From Cervus elaphus (taxonomy: Eukaryota; Chordata; Mammalia; Artiodactyla; Cervidae): a stretch of 64,000 nt of DNA. The position numbers and the translations under genes were made by a program. The notes beneath the pieces are model-generated. The model did not search any database and had not been told where the DNA came from. It saw only the letters and a program-made list of their open reading frames with translations. Below are positions 11,887 to 22,654 of this stretch, piece after piece (position 1 is the first letter of the stretch; the number at the start of each line of letters is the position of its first letter). The stretch covers positions 5,158,235 to 5,222,234 of the forward strand of contig NC_057828.1 of assembly GCF_910594005.1 (NCBI RefSeq), read 5' to 3'.

Positions 11887-12574
11887 CTTGAACGTGGAGT
11901 AGCTCCTCTCGGCCCTCCTGCCTGGCATCTGGTCCCATCACCTTATGGGAAATAGATGGGGAGACAGTGGAAACAGTGTCAGGCTTTATTTTTGGGGGCT
12001 CCAAAATCACTGCAGATGGTGACTGCAGCCATGAAATTAAAACACGCTTACTCCTTGGAAGGAAAGTTATGACCAACCTAGATAGCATATTAAAAAGCAG
12101 AGACATTACTTTGTCAACAAAGGTCCATCTGGTCAAGGCTATGGTTTTTCGAGTGGTCATGTATGGATGTGAGAGTTGGACTGTGAAGAAAGCTGAGCAC
12201 TGAAAAATTGATGCTTTTGAACTGTGGTGTTGGAGAAGACTCTAGAGAGTCCCTTGGACTTCGAGGAGATCCAACCAGTCCATCCTAAAGGAGATCAGTC
12301 CTGGGTGTTCATTGAAAGGACTGATGCTGAAGCTGGAACTCCAATACTTTGGCCACCTCATGCAAAGAGTTGACTCATTGGAAAAGACCCTGATGTTGGG
12401 AGGGATTGGGGGCAGGAGGAGAAGGGGACAGAGGATGAGATGGCTGGATGGCATCACCGACTCGATGGGCATGAGTTTGAGCAGACTCCGGGAGTTGGTG
12501 ATGGACAGGGAGGCCTGGCTGCTGCAATTCATGGGGTCACAAAGAGTCGGACGCGACTGAGTGACTGAACTGAA
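11887..12574 (+). repeat. BovB LINE 3' end, sense
   Basis: Sense BovB from catctggtcccatcacc through gaaatagatggggagacag to the terminal gactgagtgactgaactgaa. The two open pieces inside are remnants of the BovB C-terminus, broken by stops. It is flanked by ctgatgatgaaggac (11872-11886) and ctgatgatcaaggac (12575-12589), a 15-bp target duplication with one mismatch. Confidence 0.9.
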
Positions 12575-12589
12575 CTGATGATCAAGGAC

Positions 12590-15500
12590 TTGCCTTTGTC
12601 CTTTGTCTTCTGGGTCAGGGCCTGGTGCTGGAGCTGGGTGTTTGTTCAGCCTGGTATACCCAGTCCTTGGGCTGGCATCCCAGTGTTGCCTGACTTTGCA
12701 ATCCCCTGCTTATGTTCTCAGAATCTGATGGGAGATATTCTGTTGCTAGGATGTGCAGAGGGATCTGCATGGAACCTTGGAAAGAAAAAATAAACTTCCA
12801 GAGAAGCCCTCCAGTTTCTCTTCCAATCCTTATTTCTCATTTCAGCCCTTCCACCCTACTTGGCAGTGTGATATTGAAGGATAAGAGAGATATTGAAGGA
12901 TTTAGATTCGGTTGATGCATGTTATACACATCTTTATTGAACTTCAGCTTTCCCATCTTTAAAGTGTGCATAAGATCATCTTTCCTTACCTTCCCTGTAA
13001 AGTGTTGTGATGGACAGATGAGATGTGGTGGATGACAGCATTGGGTAGACACCGGAGCGCTGGATGTGCGTAGGCCTATTACTTCAGTGCCCCTCCGCAT
13101 TTTCCGTTCACATTTCAGTCCTCTCTGCTGCCCAGTCCTCTGATCCCACTTGCCAGTGTGTCCTTCTCTGATCTCTCACGTCCACTCCAGATTCTGCTCC
13201 TACTGTGTCCTCTTTCCTTGCCTAGATCAAGATCTAAAACAACACTTGTTGCATCTTAAATGATAACAACAGTAAAAAGTAATAGTCTAATTATGTGCTC
13301 GGTATTAAATTTGGATTATCTCATTTAATATTCTTAGTTGACAATGAAGTCAGTACTAGTATTATCTTCATTTTACAGATTAGTAAAGATGTTCATAAAA
13401 CACAGGCTGAGGTCCAGCCCTAGTTTAGCCTGTTTCTGAATTTCCTCTTTCCACTGCTGAATGACTGACTGGCTGACAAGAACAGGGAGAGATTTGACAG
13501 CTTTTATTCAATGTCAACTAAATACGCTGCTTTCAAATTATGTCACAACAACCACCATCTGAGACTGTTACTGGATTTGTCTTAGAGATCATCTGGTTGC
13601 AGAATAGAAACCAGTCCAAAAAAGCAAAAGGGGGCTCTAGTAGGTTACAGAGAGATATCACAGAATTAGCAGCCAGAGGTGCAGCTTCCGTGCGGACAGC
13701 ATCTTTCCTCTGCCCCCCGTCCACATGCACAGCTGTCGTCGCGGTTCACCAAGCAGCAGTTTCGGTGTCCAGACTGATGACCTTTCTGCTTAGCTCTGCA
13801 AAGTAAATTAACTCAAGTTTCTCAGCCCAAATATCAAGAGATGTTGATTTCCAGATCAGATCTGATGTCCATCCCTGCTAATCATCTGTGATCTGTGTGG
13901 CCTGCTTGAGGAGAGTGTGGACTAATCAAATCATGAACACCCAGGCCTGTCCCTCCAACAGTGGCTGTGGGTGGGAGTGAATGTTTCTTGAGGGGAAGTC
14001 CTTGACCTTAGACGGATGCAAACCCACCATGCTGTTTATCACAGCAGACTGTCCCTACGGATGTCATGGAGGTGACGCCCTGCCACAGCCCCTAAAGAAG
14101 AGATGAGTCAGTTGTCCTGGAATCTGCATGTTCAGGTGGGCCCGAAAAGATAAGAATACCATTTTTGAACCCTGCTATATGCCAGGCATTTTGTGTATAT
14201 TATCTTTCAACCTTACAACATGTCATTGTTTTCATTTTATAAATTAGAAAGCTAATACTCAGCAAGCCAAGTGTCTTGCCCAGAAGTCCTCTGGTTGGTT
14301 AGGGCTGGGCCAATGTTTGACCCAGGCCTGTCTGACAGTAAGACCCTTTCTATTAATCAAAACTCACCAAAAAAGACTGTTTGATGTTGATTGTGCTGTG
14401 ATGTACGCTCCATGAAGGCAAAGATCTTAGTCTTTTTGTTCACTGATATATCCCACCTAAAACAGTATGTGGTGCATGGTAAATGCTCAATTAAAACATC
14501 ATCACATGTATTTTGTTTTAGTATCTTCTGTACCCCTGGGCTTCCCATGGTCAGAGGGAAAAGGGTAATATTGTAACTGTTAAGAATGGGCCACTGAAAT
14601 AACTAGGATAGCCCTCTGGGTGTGCCTCTGATCCCTAACTCAGCTCTCCTTTGACAGGGGACTTTAGGAAGAGTCCCTCAACATAGAGGACTCTAAAGGA
14701 TGGTATGGCTCTGTCTGCAGCTGTGTCTCCTGTCCTGTAACCTGATCCCAGACACTTAGCCCTGTGAAGAGGGCAGGTGAAAGGAGGTTTCTAACACTAG
14801 AAAACTCACTTACTGGAATAGGACATAGAATGCCGGGGAAAATAATGCTAATTTCCATTGGGTTTCCGGCCCCAAGGTTCAGTTTACCAAATCCTGAATT
14901 TCTTCCCATGCCTTTCTCTATAGCAGTGCCCTCTGCCCTCAGTCACCCAGACAGTGTTCCCAATCCCAGGTTTGGGAGAGTCAGATGGAACTGGGTTCAA
15001 GTCTGCCTTCCCATCCTTGTGACCATGGACAAGTTTTTCATGTGACTGGACTCCATCTTCTCTGGAAAAAAAGGATTATCTATTAATAAAGAGTGGTCCA
15101 TGTCCTAAGGGCCTGGCCCGTAGTAGGTCCTCGTTGAATTTTGATTTTACCCCTTCTGTCCCTCCCATTCTCCCTTCCTTCTCCATGGATCCTGGCACAA
15201 GCCTGCCCACCTGCTCCCTGCTAACCTTTGGGCTCAGTACCTTTGGGGTCAGAGCCCATTGTCCCCAAGTAACTGAAAGGCCTGGAGGCCCCTGCTTCCT
15301 ACAGCTCTCCATCAAAAGGCTTCACTGGCCGACTGGCGACTCTGTTGTTTCCAAATGGCAGCAGTTCCAAAATCACGCTTGACCCTTGTATAGCAAGAGT
15401 CCTGGCAAAATGAGGAGTGGCAGGTGGAGAGCTACAGTCCCCTCATTTTGTTTGCTCCTGGCCTGCGTTCCTTCCCCGGGAGGTAGATGATGGAAGAGCC

Positions 15501-16067
15501 ATGCTGGGAAATCTCTTGTAGGAGCCAGAATGGGTGACAGCGCTCTACTTGCTTGTAGCAGCTGCGGCCCGAAGATGCCATCACTATGTGGTCAGGCAGA
15601 TCACTTGCCAGCTGCCCCTGGAATTGAGCAGGCTGCTTAATAAGCAGGCAGGAGAGTCCCAGTCTGGGATCACCTTTCTCTCCAGCACGCACCCGCACAG
15701 AGACTTTAGCTGTTGTGAAGTGCCAGCCTGGCCAAGGTAAGGCATGAACCAGAATTTGCCCTCCTGAACTGGAAGGGGTGTAGCAATGAGAGACTGGGCT
15801 CTTGCTTCTGCTTCCTGTGGATTACTTAAGTGCTCCAGGCTCTCCTGGAGTGGAGGAGAGAGATTCTCCAGCCCGCTTAGTCTCTCGGGGATGGCATCCT
15901 GTGAAGGGAGATGCTTTCAGAAGAAGTGAGCATGTAAGTCGTAACCGAGTTCATGTGAGCAGCGTGGTTGCTGGGACAGGTCAACTTGTCGGTTCTGGCT
16001 ACAGCATCCGCTTAGCCCACACGCAGCCTGTGAGCTAGGACTGGTGCCCTACCTCTGGTTAGCCAGT
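12590..16067. other. Unique intron with MIR/L2 relics
   Basis: Single-copy sequence with MIR-like pieces near 13290-13420 (-) and 14980-15145 (+), and an L2/MIR-type cluster near 14385-14505. A separate clear MIR is listed at 14155-14350. No exon is supported. Confidence 0.45.
14155..14350 (-). repeat. MIR SINE, antisense
   Basis: Antisense MIR order: a tgctatatgccaggca block, tattttataaattagaaagc, a cttgcccagaagtcc core and gacccaggcctgtctgac. It is strongly diverged, as expected of a mammal-wide SINE. Confidence 0.7.
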
Positions 16068-16186
16068 GGGCTTCCCAGGTAGCTCAGCTGGTAAAGAATC
16101 AGCCTGCAATGCAGGAGAGCTTGGTTCAATTTCTGGGTCAGGAAGTTCCCCTGGAGAAGGGATAGGCTACCCCCTCCAGTATTCTT
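16068..16186 (+). repeat. Bov-tA SINE, truncated first copy of a pair
   Basis: Starts gggcttcccaggtagctcag, followed by the tRNA-like head and the gaagttcccctggagaagg block. It stops at ccagtattctt, where a second copy begins directly. Truncated at its 3' side relative to its partner. Confidence 0.9.
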
Positions 16187-16400
16187 GGGCTTCCCTGCTG
16201 GCTCAGACAGCAAAGAATCCACCTGCAATGCGGGAGACCTGGGTTCGATCCCTGGGTTGGGAAGATCCCCTGGAGGAGGGCATGGCAACCTACTCCAGTA
16301 TTCTTGCCTGGAGAATCCCCATGGACAGAGGAGCCTGGCGGGCTACAGTCCATAGGGTCACAAAGAGTCGGACATGACTGAGCAACTAAGCACAGCGCAG
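16187..16400 (+). repeat. Bov-tA SINE, complete second copy
   Basis: A complete sense copy from gggcttccctgctggctcag through agatcccctggaggaggg to cggacatgactgagcaac. It abuts the first copy head-to-tail with no spacer, giving a dimer-like array. Confidence 0.92.
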
Positions 16401-16406
16401 TAAAGT

Positions 16407-16474
16407 CCTTGGTTCTTTACTGGATGAAAAGAGTCTTAACTGGATGAAAAGAACCTTGGTTCTTTACTGGATGA
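16407..16474 (+). repeat. Short direct repeat after the SINE pair
   Basis: A 21-bp segment beginning ccttggttctttactgg occurs at 16407-16427 and again, unchanged, at 16454-16474. The spacer between them holds a third partial copy, ctggatgaaaag. It is a small local tandem rearrangement. Confidence 0.8.
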
Positions 16475-16479
16475 TGATC

Positions 16480-17831
16480 AGTAAACGTTGGATGGATGAA
16501 TAACTGAATAAACCAATAGAAATTTTTCTTTAGAGTCAAGATCACAGCAGAGTTTACCTTTTTTCTTCCCAGGGTCATCATCCCTGTTCAGCATCTCATC
16601 ATGTCATGCTGAATAATTGCAAAGGACTCCTAATGACGGACAGGGTGGTCTAGAAGGACAAATTACAGATTAGAAGTCGGGAGACCTGGGATTTCAACTA
16701 TTTAAGTTGCTCTTTCACTTTAAGGATAAATCTGGGCTTCCATTTGTTCATGTGTAAAATGAATAGTTTGGCCTAAACATACTTTGAGGAGATTTTTAAC
16801 TCCCAATTCTCTGCCTCCTCCTGCCCAAACAACCCTGAAGATTAATTATAGTTGGTGACCAAATTTTAAAAATAAGATTCACCATAGAAATCCAAATTTC
16901 TTGCTTCTCAAAAAGTGGAAGCTCTCACAAAAGTTCCACCTTTTTTCCATGGCAACAGTTAGCAGGAGCTCAGTAACCGCTGCCCTGTTCAGACAGCGTC
17001 TGCGTTCGTTTGCCACAGACGCCTCCTCTCCCTGCTGCCTAATGCTCAGGCTGCTTCACTCGTTTTTGTGGCTGCCTGGTCCATGCAGGCATGTTAATTT
17101 GCAGAAAACAAAACCTTGAAGGGTGGAGGGAGAGGCACCTAGGATGGGGTGATAGCTCAGCTGGCTTAGGTGCAGAGATGAGGAGAACTTCCTGGGAGGC
17201 AGCGACAAGGATGCAAATGGAAACAGTGACCAGTGCCCCAGGAGACTGCTTAGGGACTTGGCCTCCAAGAATTGTTAAGTCCGTGCCTGAGGAAGCATCC
17301 TCCTCTTCACCAGCTTCCTTTTCCTTGGACGCCTGCCGGGAGTTTGGAAGGCTCCCTAGGGCCGCCTCAGTATAACTGTATCTGCCACTACACGGTAGGG
17401 AGCTCAGGGCTCCATCTAAGAACCTTGCAAGGCTGGTAATTCCCTTTGCACTTCTGTTGTCCAGCCTCTATTGGTATTTTGGTCACAAAACAGTTCACAC
17501 TGTTGGAATAAATACAACATGAGGCAACCCAGGATCCCAGCCATATTCCTGTCGGTGAAGTGCCTGTTCTTCTGTTAACTTACTCGGCTTATCTCATGCA
17601 CCTGTTGCTGTGAACAGCAGTACTTTGGAGCTCCCCAGGGCTGGCTGATCCCAGAGTCCTTTGTCTAACTGGGAGCTAACTTGTGCCCCAGTGTAAGTCA
17701 GGGCTGTTTCCCACTCAGCTCCTTAATCATCCTGTCTGAGCCCTAGGCAACTCTGCTTCTCTGTTACCCTAAGCAGGCAGAATCTTCTTTGCATACCCAT
17801 TCATAGAATCTGTTTTTCCTACTTTCTGGTT
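16480..17831. other. Unique intron
   Basis: Single-copy sequence with a MIR-like piece near 16670-16780 (+). No gene is recognised up to the ribosomal-protein pseudogene. Confidence 0.45.
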
Positions 17832-17844
17832 TGCATGCTTTTTT

Positions 17845-18479
17845 AAATTATTATTATTTTTTACTTTTATTTGCATTTATCTTTGTGGCATTTATTCCCA
17901 GGCCATAAGTTTTTGTTTCTTCAGTTTCTTCTGGGATATCTTTTTCTTCTGTGCAACCTCCTCCTCTGGCTTGGGAACAATCTGTTCTTTTTCAGTAAGG
18001 GTCATCTCAACGTGGCAGGGGGAGCTCACGTAGGGGTTGATCCGACCTTAAGCTCTGTAAGTCCTGCGCGGCATCTTGGGGGCTTTGTTCACTTGGATGT
18101 GCTCAATGACCAGAGAATCTACATCTAAGCCCTTAAATTCAGCATTACTCTCTGCATTTTTGCGCATGTGTAGTAAAAATTTAGCTCTCTTTCCCAGCCA
18201 CCGACCCTGCGTCCAGCCCCACTGTTTGGCCTGTGCACACCTGCCAAATCTACCGCTGTAACGACGGAGTGGCACATACTGCTTCTTTAAAGTGACAGCC
18301 TTCAGATACTTGGTGGCTGTTCCGATATGCACACCCTTTATGGCCTGGGCAGTTTCACAAGTGTTCTTAAAGTGAACACGAAGATTTGAACCTCTTGATT
18401 TGCATGATTTTGTGGGGTTTTCTGGGTCGAGTGAATAGACCATTTTTAGGGGTCACCTCAGGCCGCTTACTGGAAAAGC
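17845..18479 (-). pseudogene. RPL17P: RPL17 processed pseudogene
   Basis: An intronless copy of the 60S ribosomal protein L17 (uL22) mRNA on the - strand. The region matching the coding sequence is 17892-18443, from ATG at 18441-18443 to the normal stop at 17892-17894. That is 184 codons including the stop, one less than the parent (184 residues plus stop). It begins MVYSLDPENPTKSCKSR, lacking the arginine normally at position 3. Family segments such as ESNAEFKGLDVDSLVIEHIQ are well kept. A premature stop at 18048-18050 replaces the histidine after RTYRA; the reading frame then continues in register to the end. An A-rich tail follows (antisense, about 17845-17872). It is flanked by tgcatgctttttt at 17832-17844 and 18480-18492. 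These are hallmarks of LINE-mediated retroposition, and it is almost certainly non-functional. The symbol is generic. Confidence 0.95.
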
Positions 18480-18489
18480 TGCATGCTTT

Positions 18490-18758
18490 TTTTTTTAATT
18501 GATTAATTTCTTTTTGGCTGTGCCGGGTCTCCGCTGCGTGCAGGCTTTCTCTCGTTGCAGCGAGTGGGGCCTTCTCATCGTGGCGGCTCCTCTCGTTGTG
18601 AGGTACAAGCTGCAGGGTGTGTGGGCTTATGTGGTTGTGGCACACAGGCTCAGGGCTCTAGAGTGCTGGCTCAGGGCTTAGTTCCCTGCAGCATGTGGAA
18701 TCCTCCCAGCCCAGGGATCAAACCAGTGTCCCCTGCACTGGACCACTAAGGAAGTCCG
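18490..18758 (-). repeat. CHR-type cetartiodactyl SINE
   Basis: Antisense copy starting at its T-rich tail, then tttttggctgtgccgggtct, gttgcagcgagtggggcc and ending ccactaaggaagtcc, the complement of the tRNA-like head. Its duplications are gcatgcttt at 18481-18489 and 18759-18767. The left one overlaps the RPL17 pseudogene duplication, so the SINE landed in the already duplicated site. Confidence 0.88.
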
Positions 18759-18779
18759 GCATGCTTTCCATAAGGGAGA

Positions 18780-20817
18780 AGTAAGATTTCCGTAAGTCCA
18801 AAGATAATTGTTAACATTCTGGTATATTCTCTTTATTCTTTTATATATGTAGGTGACTCTACACATTTTTTAAACAAAATTGGGAATACTTTGAATATTA
18901 AGTTTCTGATTCAGATTTTTCCAACTCAATACTATATCATGAGCATTTTCTTACATCCTAAGGAATTGTCCACAAGTCAGTCACAAATATGGTTCTTGGA
19001 ATCCGATAATAGTAGGCAACCTGAGGTGAAAGATTGATGTGATTTTGGAAGGAAAATAAAGATATTGATGCTTGCACCCTTTGCCTTGAAAGTTGACAGT
19101 CTGGAGCCACCCTGGGCTGGGTACAGAGGTCTGAACCTGGGATGAAAAGATCAGAAGAGGGAGAAAGCTTGGAACCCTTGAATTGCCTTAAAAAATTCCT
19201 TCCCTCTGTGTGTCTGGATCCCACATGAAGGTTCAGGCCAACCTGTGTTTGAAGTAAGAGTTAAAAATGTAAAGTGGCTTTTACACAGGCTCAGCTAGGG
19301 GCAGGGCTTTCTGGAAGAAGATGTGGAATACCCTAAATCAAGTCCCTATAAACCTGTGAGTGGAATTACTCTTAATGGCAGAAAGGCTGACTCCTCCTGC
19401 TGAGTCTGGGCTCTGACACTAGCCCCCTGGTTTGAAAGAACTGTATGGCTTTTCCTGTCTTCTTTCTCTGAGTTTATTTTATCTTGGGCTATATTTTTAA
19501 AGAAAAGAAACTTCTTTGTTTTGTTTTATTTTAAACAATCATCCAAGCCTAGGTCAGGGAGGGGCAGAGGGAAAGGAGTTAGGAAGAGCAAGAGGCTGTG
19601 AGCACCACCAAAATTAGCAAATATAGCACTGGGGACAAAGACAGGGTCTAGTGCCTCTGATGGAGACAGAGTCCCTGTGCTTTTGGTAGGCAGCTCAACA
19701 CCCCTCAACAGTTGGGATGCTTTGAAATGACAGCCTGAGATGTCAGCCTCTTACAGGTTGTACCAACCAGCAATTATACATTTAAAAGTGACAAAGAGTC
19801 TTAATGACCATCATGATGAATATGGGCTTATCCAAATAATATTGGTACATGTTCAGTGTAGGCTCGAGGGCTGGGACATGAAGCCTTAGGCTCATCCATG
19901 AGCTGGTGCCCCCTTCATGTGTGAGTCGGGAAGCTCTCCACTGTCGTCCCATGGCCCACAGGGAGGTTTCACCCGTGCACTTTCCTCTTTCCCAAGGAGG
20001 TTTCATCCCTTACCTTCCTCCTTCCTCCCATCTAGGGAGATAGATGAGGGGAAGGGAGGGAGATGCTTTGGTTTCCATTACAAAATAGGGGAATCTTTGT
20101 TATTCTGTTTTCATTCAGGTTACTCCACAACCTCTTGCCATAACAGAGGAAGATAACAGACTGGGTGTTATCATCACACATGTCACCCAGCTTCTGAACT
20201 TCAGCCTTTTCATCCTCCTTAAAATATCAGATAATATAATTTTGAATACCTTACAGGGTCATTACAAGAATCACATGAGATATTGGGTGTGATAGAACTT
20301 TGTACAAGGTAGAGGGCCTACAAATATATAATTATTTACAAAGATTCTTGAATGAGGAAGCCCCTCCTCACCTGACTCCTCTGAGGTTTGGAAGGCCTTT
20401 TTTCCAGCTCATCTAAAATTTGAACTCTCTTTCTTCGGCAGGTGCGTACCTATGCTGTAGATGGAGGGTGAGATGCAGCAAGTATGAAAGATTTGTTCAA
20501 AGTGGGTGAAAAGCTGGAACTCTAGAGGCATTAAAAGGAGCCCCTTAATTGAGTTCCACTCTTGACCATACCACTAGCTAACAGCATGACTTTGAGCAAG
20601 CCCCTTAACCTTTGAACCTCATTTGTCATCTGTTTCTAACCATAAGGATTATTAATAATCTAGGGGGACAGTGTAGAACCTAAACAGAAGTGTTCTCAGA
20701 AATTAAAAGCACTACACATGTGTGATAGTATACTATTAGAGCTCAGATGTGTTCCTGAAGAGGTCAAGAGGAACCAGTGTTTGATTAAGATTACACATCC
20801 TAGAATCCTACTATATC
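18780..20817. other. Intron, mostly unique, with old repeat traces
   Basis: AT-rich L1-like text near 18780-18960, then single-copy DNA. MIR-like pieces lie near 20180-20340 and 20550-20660 (+). No exon is supported. Confidence 0.4.
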
Positions 20818-20999
20818 CGAATCTGCCTGCAATGCAGGAGACCCGGGGTTAGGTGCCTGGGTCTGGAAGATCCCCTGGAGACAGGAAAGGCTACCCACTC
20901 CAGTATTCGCCTGGAGAATTCCATGGACAGAGGAACCCGGTGGGCTACGGTCCATGGATTGCAAAGAGTGGGACATGACTGAGCAACTAACACACAACA
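20818..20999 (+). repeat. Bov-tA SINE lacking its first bases
   Basis: Sense copy from gaatctgcctgcaatgcagg to ggacatgactgagcaac. The usual gggcttccc start is missing, so it is 5'-truncated. Confidence 0.9.
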
Positions 21000-21152
21000 G
21001 TACATTATATTATCACTCAACTCCCTCTGTTTTACAGACCATAAAAAGCTGAGTCCAAGCAATCCCCCCTTGTACCCTGACCAGGTTGCACTCTTCTCTA
21101 GGACTCCGGCTCCCCACGTGTCCCCCTTCTGTTTTAGGTCTCCCACACCCCA

Positions 21153-21290
21153 GTACTGGAGAAGGAAATAGCAACCCACTCCAGTATGCTTGCCTAGAGA
21201 ATCCTGTGGACAGAGGAGCCTGGTGGGCTGCTGTCCATAGGGTTGCACAGAGTCGGACATGACTGAAGCGACTTAGCAGCTGCAGCAGCA
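21153..21290 (+). repeat. Bov-A2-type SINE fragment
   Basis: Sense fragment from gtactggagaaggaaatagc to gactgaagcgacttagcagc with a short (gca)n tail. The tRNA-like head is absent. It lies about 190 bp upstream of CpG island C. Confidence 0.88.
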
Positions 21291-21626
21291 TCCCAGGACA
21301 AAGGGAAGATCACTCACTCTGGGTACCTTGGTCTCCTGTGTTAAAGCCTCTCCGATTTGCCACGCCCTTCCCTTCCACCGGGATGGGAGGTGTCTTTCAT
21401 GCTAACATCTCAGAGTCACCCCGATATTTGTCCTTCCTCTCTGACATCATGCATCCACCGATCATCCACGTTCATGCTGTGGGCATGCCGGGCAGAGCGG
21501 GACGCCGGCGGTCTGGGCAGTTCCGGATCAGGGCTGGAGGGAACGGGGCTGAGCTCGGAGTGTGGGGGAGGGAGGGCGGGGACCTGGGGGCGCCCGAGCG
21601 GAGGCGGAGAGCAGGTCCCGGGCGGG

Positions 21627-21640
21627 CCGCGGTGAGTCAC
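21627..21640 (+). promoter_or_regulatory. Donor-like site overlapping an AP-1 motif
   Basis: gccgcG/GTGAGTcac fits a strong splice donor with GT at 21632-21633. The same bases contain TGAGTCA (21633-21639), a perfect AP-1/NF-E2 core. Either reading is possible, and spliced RNA or chromatin data would settle it. Confidence 0.3.
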
Positions 21641-21716
21641 GGCTCCGCTGGGCCACGGCGGGTGGGGCCGCCCGCCTGCTCCGGGCTTGGCGGGGCTGGG
21701 CATCCGCTGCCCCGGG

Positions 21717-21742
21717 CGCCCCCACCCCCACCCCCACCCCCC
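21717..21742 (+). repeat. C-rich (ccccca)n tract
   Basis: Four or more runs of five C separated by single A give a G-quadruplex-capable sequence on the - strand, inside CpG island C. Confidence 0.7.
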
Positions 21743-21970
21743 GCCTCCAGGCCGGGCGCCGGGCGCGGGCGGCGCGGGACCGGGGCCTCCCCGGGGCTCC
21801 GCTCGAGACGGGCAAGCGGGCGGGGGCCGGCGCTGCGGCTTCTCGCCCCCAGCCCGGAGACCGCCCTGCGGAGCCCCTACTTGGGTGGGGCTGTGGCGGC
21901 CGAGGACCCGGAGTTTCGGCGGGGGCTCTGCGCCCTGGAGGACACTGGCGCTTCGGCTTCCTCCGTCCCC

Positions 21971-22654
21971 GGTTGCTGTCTCCCTGCATTGTGAGATTAA
22001 ATACCTCTTCGCCTCTCTCCATCCCCCAGCCGGAGACTTGGTCCCTGCTGAGCTCTCCCGCCCACCTCCTTTCCGAGCCCCTCCCGCTTCGGGTCTCTAG
22101 AGGAATAATGCAGATACGACCTTCTGCCCTGCTTTCCTACCACCCCACCCCCGAAAATCAGAACTGCTAGGTTGGTTGATAATGTTATTAGATAACATGG
22201 TCAAATGCAGTATATTCACCGTGTTGTTAAATGGCAATTTTAGACTGTGAAATCGACAACAGAAGGGCGCATCTAAGAGTTGCTGACTTTTGGTAGATCC
22301 ATGACTATCTTTGATCATGCAGATTAAAAATGTTGCAGGCAGAAATAGTGGAAACATACTTCTCTCTCTGATCTCTACCTTTTCTTCCTTTTATTTCTCT
22401 GATGCACAAAAATGAATGGTTCATGATACATTTTCTTCACTGGTTTATGCGTGCCTCTCTTTTACTGCTTATGTTAATGTATTAATGTACCTGTTGAAGA
22501 CACCACCCAGTCCAAAAATGTTGAACTTGTCACCCAGTCCAAAAACGAGATCACTCCCATATTTTGCATCCACCTATGAGCGCTTTCTGTCCTAGCCCCT
22601 TACCTGTCCCAACTACTATCCAGAATTTTGTCTTTACCATTCTTTTCATAAACC
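21971..22654. other. Unique intron
   Basis: Sequence falls quickly from GC-rich to AT-rich. A short 17-bp segment (cacccagtccaaaaa) is repeated near 22505 and 22530. No gene is recognised. Confidence 0.4.

Larger units (their letters stand above)
21480..21970. promoter_or_regulatory. CpG island C, possible internal promoter
   Basis: A sharp GC/CpG-rich block, densest at 21590-21900, stands alone inside what should be intron 1. It ends abruptly into AT-rich sequence. It holds Sp/KLF-like sites, a C-rich tract at 21717-21742 and a consensus donor at 21632 on the + strand. It could be an alternative first exon of ATP2B4, a separate non-coding RNA promoter, or an unmethylated enhancer. The long open frames through it (up to 218 codons) overlap on both strands, show no family match and look compositional. 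Confidence 0.5.

Noticed and set aside
12242..12560. Open frames on both strands near 12.3 kb
   Set aside because: Pieces of the BovB C-terminal region and its antisense, not a host gene.
21338..21994. A 218-codon open frame through CpG island C
   Set aside because: Pro/Gly/Arg/Ala-rich, with equally long frames on the other strand and in other phases. No domain, no family match. GC-rich DNA lacks stop codons by chance.
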